A stretch of 64,000 nucleotides of DNA from Mesorhizobium loti (GTDB lineage Bacteria; Pseudomonadota; Alphaproteobacteria; Rhizobiales; Rhizobiaceae). Positions 45,356 through 54,442 of the stretch are shown piece after piece. The stretch lies in NCBI RefSeq assembly GCF_003148495.1, contig NZ_QGGH01000001.1:702347-766346 (forward strand), given 5' to 3'. The translations under genes were made by a program, and so were the position numbers. The stretch's first letter is position 1. Each line of letters begins with the position of its first letter. The notes under the pieces are model-generated. The model had not been told where the DNA came from. It ran no database searches and saw only the letters and a program-made list of their open reading frames with translations.

Positions 45356-47770
45356 GTGATGGCAAAGGGGAATCACAAGAGGGTACGCGGCAAGCCGCAG
45401 ATCCACAGCCTGCTGGAGCACTACCAGCCGATCGACGGCGTCGTCGACGAGATGGTCGATGCGTCAGGCAATCCCCGCCCGGTCTGGAAGCACTTCATCG
45501 AAGCGCTCGACGAGCTGGGGCCTGAGAAACTCGGCCAGCGTTTCGCCCGCGCCGACCAGTATCTGCGCGACGCCGGCGTCTACTACCGCGTCTACGACAA
45601 GGCCGGCGCCAATGAGCGCGAATGGCCGCTGGCGCATGTCCCGGTTCTCATCGAGGAGAGCGAGTGGGCTGCGATCAGCGCCGGCCTCGTGCAGCGCGCC
45701 GAGTTGTTCGAGGAAACCATCGCCGATATCTACGGACCCAACCGGCTGGTCGAAAAAGGTATCCTGCCGGCGGGGTTGATCGCGGCCAGTCCGGAATATT
45801 TGCGGCCCGTCGTTGGCACCAGGCCGGCCGGCGGCCATTTCCTGCATTTCTGCGCCTTCGAGCTCGGCCGCGGGCCTGATGGCCAGTGGTGGGTGCTGGG
45901 CGATCGCACCCAGGCGCCGTCCGGCGCCGGTTTCGCGCTGGAGAACCGCGTCGCCACCACACGTGCGCTGTCCGATATCTATGGCGAGATGCATGTGCAT
46001 CGCCTTGCCGGCTTTTTCCGCCGTTTTCGCGATGCGCTGATCGGCATGGCCAAGGAAACCGATGGCCGCGTCGCCATCCTGACGCCGGGGCCGCTCAACG
46101 AGACCTACTACGAACATGCCTACATCGCCCGTTATCTCGGCATCATGCTGCTCGAAGGCGAGGATTTGACCGTTTCCGGCGGCCGGCTGATGGTGCGCAC
46201 GGTTTCCGGCCTGATGCCGATCAGCGTGTTGTGGCGGCGGCTCGATGCCGCCTTTGCCGATCCGCTCGAACTGCGCCCGGATTCGCAGATCGGCACGCCG
46301 GGCCTGGTCGAGGCGATCCGCCAAGGTGCGGTTGCGACCGTCAATGCGCTGGGCTCCGGTCTGATGGAGACGCGCGCGCTGCTCGCCTTCCTGCCCAAGA
46401 TTTCACGTGCTTTGCGGGGCGAGGAATTGCTGCTGCCAAGCGTCGCGACATGGTGGTGCGGGCAAGCAACCGAACGCGCGCATGTGCTGGCCAATATCGA
46501 TCGCATGGTTATCGGGCCGGCGCTGTCGACGAGACTTGCCTTCGAGGATGACGAACAGACGAAGCTCGGCTCGGCGCTGTCCGCCGGCGAGCGGGCGGAG
46601 CTGGTGGCGCGCATTGAACGCTATGGCGGCGACTTCGTCGGCCAGGAAGCGGTGACGCTTTCGACGACGCCCGTCTATGTCGGCGGCTGGCTGGAGCCGC
46701 GGCCGGCGAGCCTGCGCGTCTATCTGGCGCGCACGCCGGACGGCTGGACGGTGATGCCGGGCGGTTTTGCCCGCGTCGGCCTGTCACTCGACCCGACGGC
46801 GATCGCCATGCAGCGTGGCGGCCAGGCAGCGGATGTCTGGGTTGTCAGCGACAAACCGGTAGAGCGCGAGACGCTGTTACCGCAAGAAGGCGACAGCTTT
46901 ACCCGCACTAGGCCCGGCAGCCTGCCCAGCCGTGCGGCGGAAAACCTGACCTGGCTCGGCCGTTACATCGAGCGCTCCGAAGACACGGTGCGCATCCTGC
47001 GCGCCTACCATGTGCGGCTGGCCGAGACCTCCGACCCGGACATGCCGCTGCTCGCCGACATCAGGGATTATCTCGAACCTTTCGGCATCGACGTCGAGAC
47101 GGCGATCCCGTCAGGATTGATCGGTACGCTGGATAGTGCGGTCTACAGCGCCGGGCAGATCCGCGACCGCTTCTCGCCCGATGGCTGGCTGGCGCTGAAG
47201 GACCTGTCGAAGACCATCCATCAGTTCGCAACGACGGTGGCGCCTGGCGACGACGCGACCCGGGCGATGACGGTCATTCTGCGCAAGCTTGCCGGCTTTT
47301 CCGGCCTGCTGCACGAGAACATGTACCGCTTCGCCGGCTGGCGCTTCCTCGAGATCGGCCGCCGGCTGGAGCGCGGCATCCAGATCGCCCGCACACTGTC
47401 GCGGCTGACCAGCGCCAAGGCGCCGGACGGGGCGCTCGACATGATGCTGGAGATCGGCGACAGCGTGATGACCCACCGCCGGCAATATCCGGTGCAGGCC
47501 GGCCGGCACACGGTGATCGATCTCCTGGCGCTCGACCCGCTCAATCCGCGCTCCATCCTGTTCCAGCTCGAAAGGCTGAAGGCCGAGATCGGCCTGTTGC
47601 CGCCGCTCGGCGGGGAGGGGCACATGTCGCCGGCGGCGAAAGAGATCCTGCAGCTCAACACCCAGATCGCCATCAAGGAGCCTTCGGATATGACGGCAAA
47701 GGCGCTGGACGAGCTCGCCTACGAAATCGGCGGCCTCTACAACAGCCTTGCCAAAGCCTATTTCGGATAA
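45356..47770 (+). CDS. Circularly permuted ATP-grasp and alpha-E domain protein
   Basis: 804 residues from GTG 45356 or ATG 45359. The N-terminal half matches the circularly permuted ATP-grasp family (YGPNRLVEKGILPAGLIAAS, VVGTRPAGGHFLHFCAFELG, DRTQAPSGAGFALENRVATT). From about residue 520 the alpha-E (DUF403) domain follows (SRAAENLTWLGRYIERSEDT, HENMYRFAGWRFLEIGRRLE). In many genomes these two parts are separate genes, so the fusion is worth noting. ATP-grasp enzymes ligate carboxylates to amines. Confidence 0.85.
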   Translation: MMAKGNHKRVRGKPQIHSLLEHYQPIDGVVDEMVDASGNPRPVWKHFIEALDELGPEKLGQRFARADQYLRDAGVYYRVYDKAGANEREWPLAHVPVLIEESEWAAISAGLVQRAELFEETIADIYGPNRLVEKGILPAGLIAASPEYLRPVVGTRPAGGHFLHFCAFELGRGPDGQWWVLGDRTQAPSGAGFALENRVATTRALSDIYGEMHVHRLAGFFRRFRDALIGMAKETDGRVAILTPGPLNETYYEHAYIARYLGIMLLEGEDLTVSGGRLMVRTVSGLMPISVLWRRLDAAFADPLELRPDSQIGTPGLVEAIRQGAVATVNALGSGLMETRALLAFLPKISRALRGEELLLPSVATWWCGQATERAHVLANIDRMVIGPALSTRLAFEDDEQTKLGSALSAGERAELVARIERYGGDFVGQEAVTLSTTPVYVGGWLEPRPASLRVYLARTPDGWTVMPGGFARVGLSLDPTAIAMQRGGQAADVWVVSDKPVERETLLPQEGDSFTRTRPGSLPSRAAENLTWLGRYIERSEDTVRILRAYHVRLAETSDPDMPLLADIRDYLEPFGIDVETAIPSGLIGTLDSAVYSAGQIRDRFSPDGWLALKDLSKTIHQFATTVAPGDDATRAMTVILRKLAGFSGLLHENMYRFAGWRFLEIGRRLERGIQIARTLSRLTSAKAPDGALDMMLEIGDSVMTHRRQYPVQAGRHTVIDLLALDPLNPRSILFQLERLKAEIGLLPPLGGEGHMSPAAKEILQLNTQIAIKEPSDMTAKALDELAYEIGGLYNSLAKAYFG

Positions 47771-47773
47771 CGC

Positions 47774-48658
47774 ATGCTCTACGATATCAGGCTTCATCTC
47801 CACTACGACTACGCTGCTGCTGCTGGCGGCGGTCGTCATCAAGTGCGGGTACTGCCGTCGACGATATCGGGCGTGCAGCGTGTCATCGCCGCATCCTTGT
47901 CCTTTGCGCCGGCGCCCAGCGAGCGTTCCGACTTTTCCGATTTCTTCGGCAACAACGTCACCTCGATCGCCTTTCGCGGCGCGCATGACGCGCTCGACAT
48001 AAGGATGAGCGCACGCGTCTCGGTGTCGCGGCCCGAGCCCGGGCTCGACGTGTCGCCCGATATTGGCCGGCTCAGGCAGGAGCTCGCCGCGGTGCGGTCG
48101 CTGGCGCCTGATACACCGCACCATTTCCTGACGGCCAGCACCCATGCCGGTATCGATGGTGCGATCACCACCTACGCGCGGGACAGCATAGCCGGCTCTG
48201 CCGCCGGCACGGCCATGAACCTGTGCAATCGGATCCATCGCGATTTTACCTATGACGGCGAGGCAACCACGGTGCGGACCCGGGCCAGCGATGCCTTCAA
48301 GCTGAAGCGCGGCGTCTGCCAGGACTTTTCGCACATCATGATCGCCGGCCTGCGCGGGCTCGGCATTCCGGCTGGTTATGTCAGCGGATTCCTGCGCACC
48401 ATCCCGCCGAAAGGCAAACCCCGGCTGGAAGGCGCCGATGCCATGCATGCCTGGGTCAAGGTCTGGTGCGGACGCGATGCCGGCTGGCAGGAATTCGATC
48501 CGACCAACGGCATGCGGGCCAGCAATGACCACATCACGGTCGGTTACGGCCGCGACTATTCGGACGTGGCGCCGATCGTTGGCGTGCTCAAGACCACTGG
48601 GGGACAGGTCGGCGAGCAAGCTGTCGATGTCATTCCGGTCGTGCTCGAAAAGGCCTGA
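47774..48658 (+). CDS. Transglutaminase-like cysteine protease family protein
   Basis: 294 residues, starting three bases after the previous stop. The transglutaminase core is Cys182 (KLKRGVCQDFSHIMIAGLRG), His225 (ADAMHAWVKVWCG) and Asp242 (GWQEFDPTNGM), with a Phe/Tyr-rich N-terminal domain (MLYDIRLHLHYDYAAAAGGG). No secretion signal is visible. Third member of the operon with the DUF2126 fusion and the ATP-grasp/alpha-E protein. Its probable reactions are isopeptide cleavage or transamidation; the substrate is not known. Confidence 0.85.
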   Translation: MLYDIRLHLHYDYAAAAGGGRHQVRVLPSTISGVQRVIAASLSFAPAPSERSDFSDFFGNNVTSIAFRGAHDALDIRMSARVSVSRPEPGLDVSPDIGRLRQELAAVRSLAPDTPHHFLTASTHAGIDGAITTYARDSIAGSAAGTAMNLCNRIHRDFTYDGEATTVRTRASDAFKLKRGVCQDFSHIMIAGLRGLGIPAGYVSGFLRTIPPKGKPRLEGADAMHAWVKVWCGRDAGWQEFDPTNGMRASNDHITVGYGRDYSDVAPIVGVLKTTGGQVGEQAVDVIPVVLEKA

Positions 48659-48803
48659 AAGCAGGCCGCACCCGTAGCGGTTTCTTCGCAGCAACTCCGG
48701 ATGGACAAGACTGCTTCTCAAACACCGATGTGGCCGCTAATCTGCATTCGTTTCGAAGTGGACGATAATTGTATTCTTAAGCGCGTGGCGCGGGGTTTCT
48801 GTA

Positions 48804-49742
48804 TTGAGAGCGATCAGTGTCGTCATTCCTGCCTGCAACGCGGCGGCGACCATCGCGGCGACGCTGGCGTCGCTTCGCAGCGAGGCCGAGATCATCGGCG
48901 AGATCCTGCTGGTTGACGATGCATCGACCGACGGCACGGCAACTGTCGCGCAGGAGGCCGCGGCGGGACTGTCGTTGCCGTTGCGTGTGCTGCCGGCCAG
49001 TTGCCGCGATGCCGGCGATGCCCGCAATGCGGCGCTGGTGGAGGCGGCCCATCCCTGGGTATACCTGATCGATGCCGACGACCTGCATCTGCAAGGCGGA
49101 TTGCGCTCGCTGCTCCGGAAGGCGGAGGAGCAGCCGAAAGCCGATATGATCGTGGGCGCCTACCGGCGACGGGTGAACGGCCAGGATCGACAGATCAAGG
49201 TGCCAAACGGCTATCGGGCTGCGTGCCTGGCAAACGCTTCGGCCTATGTGAAAGGCGACATACGGTCGGTCGCCGTGGGCAGCGTCCTGGCATCCCGATC
49301 GCTGATCGGCGAGACGAGATTCCCGGTCGGATTGGCTTATGACGAGGATACGCTGTTCTGGGCGCGGCTGATGAGCAAGGCATCGCTGGCCATGGTTTCG
49401 CAACCCGTCATGGTCTATGAGGTTTCGCCGGTGCGTTCCGACGATCGCTTTGCGATCAACCCGGTACGGCGCTTCCTGGATTGGCGCCGACAATTGCGCA
49501 CGCTTACCGACTGCAACATCCCGATGTCGGCGCTCAAGACCAGGGAAGGGCTTGTCGCCCTCAAGATCGCCCGGGTCCACTATGCGCGCGGCGATCTGGA
49601 CACCGCGGCACGCTTCCTGGCGGTGGCAGCGGCCGCGCCGAAGCGGCGCTCGGAAGCCTGGCGCTGCCTGCGCTACAGGTTCAAGCTTGCGGCGCGGCGG
49701 CGTTTGTCCGCGCAGTCGATCCAGCTGCAAGGCGCTCTGTAG
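48804..49742 (+). CDS. Family 2 glycosyltransferase
   Basis: 312 residues from a TTG (MRAISVVIPACNAAATIAAT). The GT-A fold signatures are VVIPACNAAATIAATLASLR, the LVDDASTDGTATVAQEA nucleotide-binding segment, and YLIDADDLHLQGGLRSLLRK with the D-x-D-like DADD. A further EDTLFWARL is typical of the acceptor side. It transfers a sugar to an unknown acceptor, perhaps exopolysaccharide. It lies 145 bases after the transglutaminase operon, so a link to that operon is uncertain. No ribosome-binding site stands out before the TTG. Confidence 0.8.
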   Translation: MRAISVVIPACNAAATIAATLASLRSEAEIIGEILLVDDASTDGTATVAQEAAAGLSLPLRVLPASCRDAGDARNAALVEAAHPWVYLIDADDLHLQGGLRSLLRKAEEQPKADMIVGAYRRRVNGQDRQIKVPNGYRAACLANASAYVKGDIRSVAVGSVLASRSLIGETRFPVGLAYDEDTLFWARLMSKASLAMVSQPVMVYEVSPVRSDDRFAINPVRRFLDWRRQLRTLTDCNIPMSALKTREGLVALKIARVHYARGDLDTAARFLAVAAAAPKRRSEAWRCLRYRFKLAARRRLSAQSIQLQGAL

Positions 49743-49853
49743 GCGCCAGCCCCCCCGGGACCAACACTACTTCGCCGCCACAGGCTTTTCGGACGGCGTG
49801 TGGAACCAGCAATCTACCAACAGCTTATCTACGGATATTTGTGTGGAGCTGAC

Positions 49854-50960
49854 ATGCTGCAAAAATCCGGATTGTCGCCCGGCCGGCCGGCTGACGAAGA
49901 CGTTGGGCCGAAAAATGGCGCGCCGAAGAACGAGGCGCAAAGCTCGGCCGATCATGCGTCGCTCACCTATGTCAGCGATGCCGAGCCCGGTATCCGGCGG
50001 CTAAAGACGGGCAAGGGTTTTTTCTACAAGGGTCCGGACGGGCGGGCGGTTCCAGGCGCCACCAGGGCGCGCATCGAGGCGATCGTCATTCCGCCGGCCT
50101 GGACGGATGTGTGGATTTCGCCCGACGCCGACGGCCATATCCAGGCAACCGGGAGGGACCAGCGCGGACGCAAGCAATACCGCTACCATCCCCAATGGGC
50201 CGAAGAACGCGACGGCGCCAAATATTCGAGCCTTGTCACCTTTGCCGAAAGCCTGCCGGACCTGCGGCGCAGGATCGACAGCGATCTGCGCCGTCGCGGC
50301 CTGCCGCTCGAGCGTGTCGTCGCCGCGGTCGTCTGGCTGCTTGACAACACGATGATCCGGGTCGGCAATTCCGCCTACGCTCGCGACAACAAGAGTTTCG
50401 GGCTGACCACATTGCGCGACCGCCACGTCGATATCGTCGGCTCAAGCCTTCGGTTTGCCTTCAAGGGAAAGTCCGGCAAGGAGTGGAAGCTGAAGCTGAT
50501 CGACCGCCGCATCGCTGGAATCGTGCGTGGCGCGCAGGACCTGCCTGGCCAGAAGCTGTTCCAGTATCTCGATGAGGACGGCGACAGGCGGCCGGTCCGC
50601 TCCGAGGACGTCAACCGCTATATCCGCGATGCTACCGGCGATGCGTTCAGTTCGAAGCATTTCCGCACTTGGGGCGGCACCATCCATGCAGCCTCGCTAT
50701 TTGCACAGACGGAATTGCCGCAAAGCCAGGCGCAGCGAAAGCGGCTGATGAACAGCGTCATAGACAAGGTTGCCGAGCGGCTGGGCAACACGCGTGCCGT
50801 CTGCCGCAAATGCTACATCCATCCGCAGGTCTTCGACGCCTGGTCAGAGGGGCGATTGCTGGACGAAATGGCGCAGGCCAACAAGCGCAAGCGCTCCATC
50901 GATGGTCTCGATGACGAGGAAGCTCTCGTGCTGCGATGGCTGAAGATGCGCGGAAGCTGA
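49854..50960 (+). CDS. Poxvirus-type DNA topoisomerase IB
   Basis: 368 residues from ATG 49854 with GGAG five bases upstream. The catalytic tyrosine is Tyr321 (VCRKCYIHPQVFDAW). Other active-site parts are FGLTTLRDRHV, FKGKSGKEW and KHFRTWGGTIHA. It nicks and reseals one DNA strand to relax supercoils. This eukaryote- and poxvirus-like enzyme is found sporadically in bacteria, mainly in soil species. It is followed by a terminator and appears to be a single-gene unit. Confidence 0.92.
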   Translation: MLQKSGLSPGRPADEDVGPKNGAPKNEAQSSADHASLTYVSDAEPGIRRLKTGKGFFYKGPDGRAVPGATRARIEAIVIPPAWTDVWISPDADGHIQATGRDQRGRKQYRYHPQWAEERDGAKYSSLVTFAESLPDLRRRIDSDLRRRGLPLERVVAAVVWLLDNTMIRVGNSAYARDNKSFGLTTLRDRHVDIVGSSLRFAFKGKSGKEWKLKLIDRRIAGIVRGAQDLPGQKLFQYLDEDGDRRPVRSEDVNRYIRDATGDAFSSKHFRTWGGTIHAASLFAQTELPQSQAQRKRLMNSVIDKVAERLGNTRAVCRKCYIHPQVFDAWSEGRLLDEMAQANKRKRSIDGLDDEEALVLRWLKMRGS

Positions 50961-50965
50961 CTGGT

Positions 50966-51007
50966 GGCGACCGGCGGTCGCCAAATCCGCCGCATCGGGA
51001 TTTTTTT
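50966..51007 (+). terminator. Terminator after the topoisomerase gene
   Basis: GGCGACC (50966-50972) pairs with GGTCGCC (50976-50982). A second stem AAATCC (50983-50988) with GGGATTT (50998-51004) runs into seven Ts. It lies 6 bases past the stop at 50960. Confidence 0.75.
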
Positions 51008-51068
51008 ATCGACGTCGTGTCGGGATCGGTCTTACTGTTTCGTCCTTTGACAGAGAAAAGGACCAGCC

Positions 51069-51443
51069 ATGCTCTACGCAATCCTCTGCTATGCTTCCGA
51101 AGATGTCGTCTGCTCCTGGAGCAAGGCACAGGACGACGAGGTCATGGCCAATCTCCTCGACGTTCAGGACAAATATGCCAAGGCCGGCCGGCTTGGCCCG
51201 GTGGCGCGGCTTTTGCCGACGACCGCCGCGACGACCCTGAGGAAGGTCAAGGGCGAAGCGGTCGTCATCGACGGACCGTTTGCCGAGACAAAAGAACAAT
51301 TCCTCGGCTTCTACACGCTCGAATGCGCCGATCTCGATGAGGCTGTCGAGTTCGCTCGCGAGCTTTCCGAGGTCAATCCGAGCGGCGGCTCCTACGAGAT
51401 CCGGCCGGTCTCGATCTTCAATCCCGCCAAGGTTTCCGCATGA
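51069..51443 (+). CDS. YCII-related DGPF-domain protein
   Basis: 124 residues. It contains the DGPF motif in VIDGPFAETKEQFLGFYTLE and a YCII-type fold. DGPF proteins are the usual partners of ECF42-type sigma factors, whose target promoters often include their own. Its last codons overlap the sigma factor start (ATGA), so they are coexpressed. Biochemical activity of the DGPF family is not clear. Confidence 0.88.
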   Translation: MLYAILCYASEDVVCSWSKAQDDEVMANLLDVQDKYAKAGRLGPVARLLPTTAATTLRKVKGEAVVIDGPFAETKEQFLGFYTLECADLDEAVEFARELSEVNPSGGSYEIRPVSIFNPAKVSA

Positions 51444-52714
51444 CCGAACTCGCCTGGATCAGCTCGGCGATCAGCGCCGCCCGCCCGCAGGCGATGGGCG
51501 CGCTGCTGCGTTATTTCCGCGATCTCGATACGGCGGAGGAAGCTTTCCAGGATGCGTGCCTCAGGGCCATCAAGAACTGGCCGCAGAACGGGCCGCCGCG
51601 TGATCCCGCGGCCTGGCTGATCTTTGTCGGCCGCAACAGCGGCATCGATGCCGTGCGCAAGCGCGCCAAGCAGGCGCCGATGCCGGAGGAAGACCAGATT
51701 TCCGACCTGGAAGACGCTGAGAGCGATATCGCCGAGCGGCTGGACGGGGCGCATTACCGTGATGACATTCTGCGGCTGCTGTTCATCTGCTGCCATCCCG
51801 ATCTGCCGGCAACGCAGCAGATCGCGGTGGCGCTGCGGATTGTCTCGGGCCTCACCGTCAAGCAGATCGCACGCGCCTTCCTGGTCGGCGAAAGCGCCAT
51901 GGAGCAGCGCATCACCCGCGCCAAGGCGCGCATTGCGGACGCCGGCGTGCCGTTCGAGACTCCGGGTGCCGTCGAGCGCTCCGAGCGGCTCGCCGCTGTC
52001 GCCGCCATGGTCTACCTGATCTTCAACGAGGGCTATTCGACCAACAGCGGCGAGGCGCCGGCTCGCGCGCCGCTGTGCGAAGAGGCGATCCGGCTGGCAC
52101 GGCTGTTGTTGCGGCTGTTCCAGACCGAGCCGGAGATCATGGGGCTGACGGCACTGCTGCTTCTGCAGCATGCGCGCGCACCGGCTCGATTTGACCAGAG
52201 CGGCGAGATCGTACTGCTCGAAGATCAGGATCGCAGCCTGTGGAGCCGCAAGATGATCGATGAGGGGCTGGCGCTGGTCGACAAAGCGCTGCGGCATCGC
52301 AAGCCCGGCCCCTATCAGGTGCAGGCGGCTATTGCCGCGCTGCATGCGCGGGCCGAAAGGGCCGAGGACACCGACTGGAACGAGATCGACCTGCTCTACC
52401 GCTTGCTCGAGCAGATGCAGCCATCACCGGTGGTCACGCTCAACCGGGCCGTCGCGGTCTCCAAGGTGCGTGGACCGGCAGAGGCGCTCGCCATGATCGA
52501 GCCGCTGGAAGACCGGCTTTCCGGCTATTTCCATTTCTTCGGCCTCAAGGGTGGCCTTTTGATGCAGCTTGACCGGGGCGAGGAGGCGCGCGTCGCCTTC
52601 GACCGCGCCATTGCGCTTGCCAACACGGCGGCGGAAGCGGCCCATATCCGCATGCATATCGACCGGCTGATGAAGGACGGTGCCGTGCACGCGCCGGCGA
52701 AAAAGGCGAACTGA
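51440..52714 (+). CDS. ECF sigma factor with C-terminal extension (ECF42 type)
   Basis: 424 residues. The sigma2 region (ALLRYFRDLDTAEEAFQDAC, NWPQNGPPRDPAAWLIFVGR) and sigma4 region (LTVKQIARAFLVGESAMEQR) occupy the first 200 residues. The remaining half is a TPR-like helical extension (NEGYSTNSGEAPARAPLCEE, HARAERAEDTDWNEIDLLYR). This extension and the adjacent DGPF gene define the ECF42 group, which has no membrane anti-sigma factor and is thought to use the extension for control. Targets are unknown. Confidence 0.92.
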   Translation: MTELAWISSAISAARPQAMGALLRYFRDLDTAEEAFQDACLRAIKNWPQNGPPRDPAAWLIFVGRNSGIDAVRKRAKQAPMPEEDQISDLEDAESDIAERLDGAHYRDDILRLLFICCHPDLPATQQIAVALRIVSGLTVKQIARAFLVGESAMEQRITRAKARIADAGVPFETPGAVERSERLAAVAAMVYLIFNEGYSTNSGEAPARAPLCEEAIRLARLLLRLFQTEPEIMGLTALLLLQHARAPARFDQSGEIVLLEDQDRSLWSRKMIDEGLALVDKALRHRKPGPYQVQAAIAALHARAERAEDTDWNEIDLLYRLLEQMQPSPVVTLNRAVAVSKVRGPAEALAMIEPLEDRLSGYFHFFGLKGGLLMQLDRGEEARVAFDRAIALANTAAEAAHIRMHIDRLMKDGAVHAPAKKAN

Positions 52715-52899
52715 GCGTCATCTGCCCATCTGGCTCAATCGTGTAGCTTGGGCTTGGACCATGCCGGGGTGGCGATTTTCCCCTGAAACGAGTAATGCCA
52801 CGCCATGACTGTGCCTGAAGTGCCTTTCGGTACGCGGGCGACACGGCGAAGGCTTAACCCAGCGCCATATAATGGCGACGGGATCTGAAAGGGACAAAA

Positions 52900-54414
52900 A
52901 TGACGATAGCGAAGGAAACGGCCGAGCTTCTGGCTAATCTGGGTGTGGCCAAGGAGGCGCTTGTCAGCGGCGACCTGATCGTGCGGAGCCCTGTGACGGG
53001 CGAGCAGATCGCGGCGCTGAAGACGATCTCGCCGGCTGACGCGGCCAAGGTGATCGATGCCGCGCACAAGGCCTTCCAGGCGTGGCGGATGGTGCCGGGA
53101 CCGAGACGTGGCGAGCTGGTGCGGCTGCTCGGCGAGGAGCTGCGTGCGCACAAGGCCGAGCTTGGCCGGCTGGTCTCGATCGAGGTCGGCAAGATCCCGT
53201 CCGAGGGGCTCGGCGAAGTGCAGGAGATGATCGACATCTGCGATTTCGCCGTCGGCCTCTCCCGGCAATTGTACGGTCTGACCATTGCCACCGAGCGCCC
53301 CGGCCATCGGATGATGGAAACCTGGCATCCGCTCGGCGTCGTCGGCGTCATTTCCGCCTTCAACTTCCCGGTCGCGGTGTGGTCGTGGAACGCAGCGCTG
53401 GCGCTGGTCTGCGGCGACGCGGTGGTGTGGAAGCCTTCGGAGAAGACGCCGCTGACGGCACTTGCCTGCGAGGCGATCTTCAAGCGTGCGGTCACGCGCT
53501 TCGGCGCGGACGCACCGCAAGGCCTGGCGCCGGTGCTGATCGGCGACCGCGCCGTCGGCGAGATCCTGGTCGATCACCCCAAGGTGCCGCTGGTTTCGGC
53601 CACCGGCTCGACACGCATGGGCCGCGACGTCGGCCCGCGCCTGGCCAAGCGCTTTGCGCGCGCCGTGCTGGAGCTTGGCGGCAACAATGCCGGCATCGTC
53701 TGCCCGACAGCCGATCTCGACATGGCGCTGCGCGCCATCGCCTTCGGCGCCATGGGCACGGCGGGACAGCGCTGCACGACGCTGCGTCGCCTGTTCGTGC
53801 ATGACAGCGTCTATGACGCCCTGGTTCCACGCCTCAAGAAGGCTTACGAAAGCGTGTCGGTCGGCAATCCGCTGGAGACCTCCTCGCTGGTCGGGCCGCT
53901 GATCGACAAGGCGGCCTTCGACGCCATGCAGAAGGCACTAAAAGAAGCTGCCACCCATGGCGGCAAGGTGACCGGCGGCACACGGGTCGAGAACGGTCAC
54001 CCGGATGCCTATTACGTGCATCCAGCGTTGGTCGAAATGCCCAAGCAGGTGGCCCCTGTCACGGAAGAGACCTTCGCGCCGATCCTCTATGTGATGAAAT
54101 ATTCGGATTTCGACGCCGTGCTCGACGAGCACAATGCGGTGGGAGCCGGCCTGTCGTCATCGATATTCACCCGTGACCTGCAGGAATCCGAGCGCTTCCT
54201 CGGTGTCGACGGGTCGGACTGCGGCATTGCCAATGTCAACATCGGCACTTCGGGCGCCGAGATCGGCGGTGCCTTTGGCGGCGAAAAAGAAACCGGCGGC
54301 GGCCGCGAGAGCGGCTCCGATGCGTGGAAGGCCTATATGCGGCGCGCCACCAACACGGTGAACTATTCCAAGGCGCTGCCGCTCGCCCAGGGCGTCTCGT
54401 TCGATATCGACTGA
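52900..54414 (+). CDS. ALDH7-type semialdehyde dehydrogenase
   Basis: 504 residues. The catalytic cysteine is Cys292 (GTAGQRCTTLRRLFV) and the general base Glu258 (AVLELGGNNAGIV); ISAFNFPVAVWSWNAALALV is typical of ALDH7/antiquitin. It probably oxidises alpha-aminoadipic semialdehyde (piperideine-6-carboxylate), a step in lysine and pipecolate breakdown. The glutaryl-CoA dehydrogenase at 40546 acts in the same overall pathway but is 11 kb away. There is a 185-base gap upstream without a clear gene. Confidence 0.9.
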   Translation: MTIAKETAELLANLGVAKEALVSGDLIVRSPVTGEQIAALKTISPADAAKVIDAAHKAFQAWRMVPGPRRGELVRLLGEELRAHKAELGRLVSIEVGKIPSEGLGEVQEMIDICDFAVGLSRQLYGLTIATERPGHRMMETWHPLGVVGVISAFNFPVAVWSWNAALALVCGDAVVWKPSEKTPLTALACEAIFKRAVTRFGADAPQGLAPVLIGDRAVGEILVDHPKVPLVSATGSTRMGRDVGPRLAKRFARAVLELGGNNAGIVCPTADLDMALRAIAFGAMGTAGQRCTTLRRLFVHDSVYDALVPRLKKAYESVSVGNPLETSSLVGPLIDKAAFDAMQKALKEAATHGGKVTGGTRVENGHPDAYYVHPALVEMPKQVAPVTEETFAPILYVMKYSDFDAVLDEHNAVGAGLSSSIFTRDLQESERFLGVDGSDCGIANVNIGTSGAEIGGAFGGEKETGGGRESGSDAWKAYMRRATNTVNYSKALPLAQGVSFDID

Positions 54415-54442
54415 GAACGCCGGAGGTCTGATCGCCCGGCGA

